Assembly (NCBI GenBank): GCA_947000775.1
Contig: CAMQGK010000559.1
Location: 2,514,501 to 2,578,500 of the forward strand
Direction: 5' to 3'
Length of the DNA stretch: 64,000 nucleotides
DNA from: Pterois miles
Lineage: Eukaryota; Chordata; Actinopteri; Perciformes; Scorpaenidae
Below are positions 60,932 to 64,000 of this stretch, piece by piece. The notes beneath the pieces were generated by a model. That model was not told the DNA's origin. It searched no databases and saw only the letters and a program-made list of their open reading frames with translations. Every line of letters begins with the position of its first letter. Position 1 is the first letter of the stretch. Made by a program: the position numbers and the translations under genes.

Positions 60932-63266
60932 ATATTTAAACATCTTTACAAAAACAAAAACGTCTCTACATATGTGTTCACGTGTGTGCTAGCACAATTA
61001 ATATGAGGTCAAGTCCCACTAGCTGCTCTTTTGAGAACCACTGCTTTGTAGTTTCACATTCATTAGGTATTCCCCTCTAACCATTTCTGCAAGAAGATGG
61101 TACCATGAATTTATGAATTGCCCTCCAAGCAGACTTGATATAAGGCATCTAATTCCCCCATTCCCTGCTCTGTGCTGTGCATTTACCAGCCTTAACTCAG
61201 CTGTGAAACATGCAAGTGTAGTCTGTGAAGTAGCTCAAGGTGTTACGCACTCCACTCAATTGTTCCTGAATAACTCCCTCAAAAACCAATCCAACTACCT
61301 CTGTTCTTGTTCATCTGTGCCCAAACCCATCCCAGTGCACCACTGTGCATTTTAATAAACTCTAATTACTGTATATTTCTTTTTTCCCTTCGTTTATGTG
61401 TTTTCATTTTGATTGGACTGGAGTCTATCACATACCCACAGGGCGTGTTGCCTCTGCGTTTAGTCGAGCTACTCTGGGCCTATCCTACTATATTTCACCC
61501 TGTATACCTGGGAAGTTTGTTTACATCAGATTCTCATTTACAGCAGCGGCTGGAAGGCCCAGTGGCCAGGGGAGAAGATGTGTGCTGAATGAGGCAATCT
61601 AAATGATTTAGCAGACAAGGTGTAAGCCATGATAGTGTGAAGGTTAAAGCAGTAGTTTAGGTAGAACATTGATTGTTTTACACTGTGATGCTGAAATGAA
61701 AAGGACATGGTTCAATATGGTTTTGTCTCAAGTGGTTTTTCCAAGGTTCAGTGTTTTTTTTTTTCCCATGGAGTCACCTGTAATGTCCTTGTTTAGATTC
61801 AGGGTCCAACCCATGACAAGTGAACTGGGGTTGTTGCTACTAACCCTGCTGTATCCTACTGGGAGAGCCACGGAGTTTAGATTTCTCAAGGACAATTCTT
61901 CCACTGTTTCTGATTGTGTTTTTTAAAAATTCAAAAGCAGAGATGAGGGTGTGGACTGGGTGTCTTTATATTAACTTTAATATAATGTAAGTGTAGCTGC
62001 ACTGGTTCAATAATGGCCACGAATCAAACTGATGTCATGAGAAGATTTAATTTCTTTCTCTCTTTTTCTTCAGAACAGAAATCTTCATCGACACCGTGAA
62101 AACTATAAACAAAGGAAAATACAAAGATTTCAAAATACATTTTTAGTCCTTTCTCAAAGTCTCTTAAAGTCCGTTTGCTGTCCGTTTGCTGTCACAACAG
62201 CATAGTAGAAACCGGCAAAACCAACAAATATCCACATTGTTCATTTAAAGGTCACTCAACAAGCATTTTACCCACACATAAAGATGAAGAACAGTTACCG
62301 TGTGCACCCTTTGAACCAAGTACAGAACCATCTCTCTCCAGAGCCACGACAACGTGTGTTTTGTCTCCTGTCCATGTTGTTTCTATCCCATAATGCTACA
62401 CTTGCTTTCTCAACTCTGACCTCTGTTCATGTGACTCTCTTCACAGTACACTGAATATAACATGTTTTAAATCAACTCATTACTTATTGTGGTATTTGTT
62501 AAACAAATGTTTAACCTTTTAACTCTCTCTCTCATGAATTTATGACATATTAAATACATATTAAATGCATATTAAATGAACTCAGAAATGAACTTGTCTC
62601 TCAGACAGTTACAGTAAGCTTGTCACGTTAAGAACATTTTCCCACCGATTAATAAACTTGTGACAACACCGGTGTTACCGATTACACCGGACATTTTACA
62701 AGACAAGATGATGCTCGAATGTAGCGCGTTTACTTTGACCTTTAATCCAGGATGGCTGTGTCTGGTCTCTCTGGTCCAGCTTTCACTGCGAGGCCACAGG
62801 TTTCCACCCGATGCTGCTGCGCTGCGCACAGCGGCTGTGACCACTCCGTCCTCAGTATGGCGATTGCCTCGTTAACGTCATCTTTCCTTTATAGCATTGG
62901 GATTAAATGTGAAATATTGCCAAATCGGTGCTTTGCTTTGAACCCAAATCCTCCACCATCATCTTGTCCATGAACTGAAATCTGACTGTTGTTACTCTGT
63001 ACTGTATGAGGCCAACACTTTCAGTTTGTAGAATCCGTCATCTGACAATGTATTGATAATACAGCTCTGCTACATGAAAATGAACTAAATGGGTATTATT
63101 TCGATTTAAAGAAAAAGGTGGGGGTGGTGGGCAATAATGAAATCTGTGTATGCCCCAGCACTGTGTAACACTGGTAGCATTGATACCCTGGCAAGCCTTA
63201 TTCAATGTTTTTGTGGACAAAATAATGAGTAAACAGATCACAGCTCTTGAAAACCTGTAACTTGTT
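60932..63266. other. Unrecognised sequence
   Basis: No gene or clear repeat recognised over 2.3 kb. T runs near 61752-61763. Open frames are under 95 codons and domainless. Confidence 0.4.
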
Positions 63267-63440
63267 TAGGGATGCACCGATATCTATACCAGATTGGATA
63301 TCGGCCGATACTGACTCATGTTCATTTTGAATGTTTTTTTTACCACGTATGTACTATTCAATAAACTGATATCTTCGTATTTATTTGATACATTTTTGTT
63401 TTACAAAATTAAGAAAGCAATGTTTAAGTCAAACCTAAGG
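63267..63440 (+). mobile_element. Non-autonomous TIR element, left part (GGGATGCACCGATA family)
   Basis: Begins TAGGGATGCACCGATATC, the best-preserved terminus of this family in the window. GGATATCGGCCGATACTGAC follows, then AT-rich sequence similar to 6751-7141 (TTTGATACATTTTTG, AAGTCAAACCTAAGG). The right terminus is missing. Confidence 0.6.
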
Positions 63441-64000
63441 TTTTCTTACACTCTTACTGTAGATGATTTTTTCAATTTAGTTAATTTAGTGTATGAAGTG
63501 TAGAACAAAGCATTTGTGTAAAATGCCCATCACAGATGTCATGTTGTCAAATGTCAATGTTTTGTCCAAAACCCAAAGATATTCAACTGAAGATAATATA
63601 AGCATAGAAAAGCAGCAAATATGACCAGAGAATATTTGCCATTTTTCCACAATTGAATTACTGTAACAATTTATCAAATATATTAATCAATTAATAGCTG
63701 AATCTAATTGTTTCATGTCGTTGTATGTGGTTTGTGTACCATATCGAGAGAGAGTTTTTCCATATGGCAGCGTGGCAAAAGGTGTAGCCTAATGTCACGA
63801 TGAGCTGAAGGTTTCATTTAACTGAGTGATCCACTGAGAGAAACACTGATTAATGTCCATATATTGATGATGATGAGTTAGCACAGTTGCTAACCTTGGT
63901 GACTGAGGCTGCACCTCCTGTAGCTGTGTTACCATCAGTATTTACCAAGTTACAAAGCAGTCCTCTCCTGGCTCGCTGGTGAAAGGCTTTTAATTTAAAG
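63441..64000. other. Unrecognised sequence
   Basis: Nothing recognised up to the window edge. Confidence 0.45.

Overview
This 64 kb window looks like non-coding nuclear DNA from a teleost fish, probably a percomorph (perch-like). I base this on three things. There are very many long (CA/TG)n microsatellites. The interspersed repeats are ones I recognise as typical of spiny-rayed fish: two tRNA-derived SINEs, Tc1 elements, L2/CR1-type LINEs and hAT-like non-autonomous elements. No bacterial-style gene organisation is present. Family names come from memory of repeat sequences, not from a database search.

I found no host protein-coding gene, exon set, tRNA, rRNA or snRNA that I could defend. 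Most open frames are microsatellite translations (Cys-Val or His-Thr runs), shadows of repeats, or chance frames. The window is therefore probably intergenic or deep intronic. The real content is layers of mobile elements.

Layout. 0-6.7 kb: mostly unrecognised sequence with one SINE, one perfect hairpin and three microsatellites. 6.7-14.4 kb: two families of TIR elements and two loci (7.4-8.0 and 13.7-14.35 kb) sharing the same SINE-plus-flank composite; the first is bounded by a 10-bp target-site duplication. 16-23.2 kb: further TIR elements, a 1.3 kb element containing a SINE and an internal tandem duplication, pyrimidine-rich tracts, and a Tc1 helix-turn-helix remnant. 23.4-36.3 kb: degraded repeats and one intact 618-bp hAT-like element with a perfect 8-bp duplication. 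36.3-41.5 kb: a nest of elements with a broken LINE reverse transcriptase, a 37-bp minisatellite, and a retroposon-like unit carrying small open frames for a predicted membrane/coiled-coil protein and ending in AATAAA plus (ATCT)n. 43-54 kb: more repeat fragments, including a 118-bp palindrome, a 580-bp hAT-like element with perfect duplication, and the first codons of a BED-finger hAT transposase. 56.8-61 kb: a third copy of the 618-bp family and a degenerate Tc1 element split by a 414-bp hAT-like insertion with perfect 8-bp duplication.

The items work together only as a mobilisation history. Non-autonomous elements (SINEs, short TIR elements, the ORF-bearing retroposon) depend on enzymes of LINE and hAT type, and only broken pieces of such enzymes remain here. 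The two most interesting items are the ORF-bearing retroposon unit at about 39.35-41.07 kb and the SINE composite at 7.4-8.0 kb, which looks like a 3' transduction.
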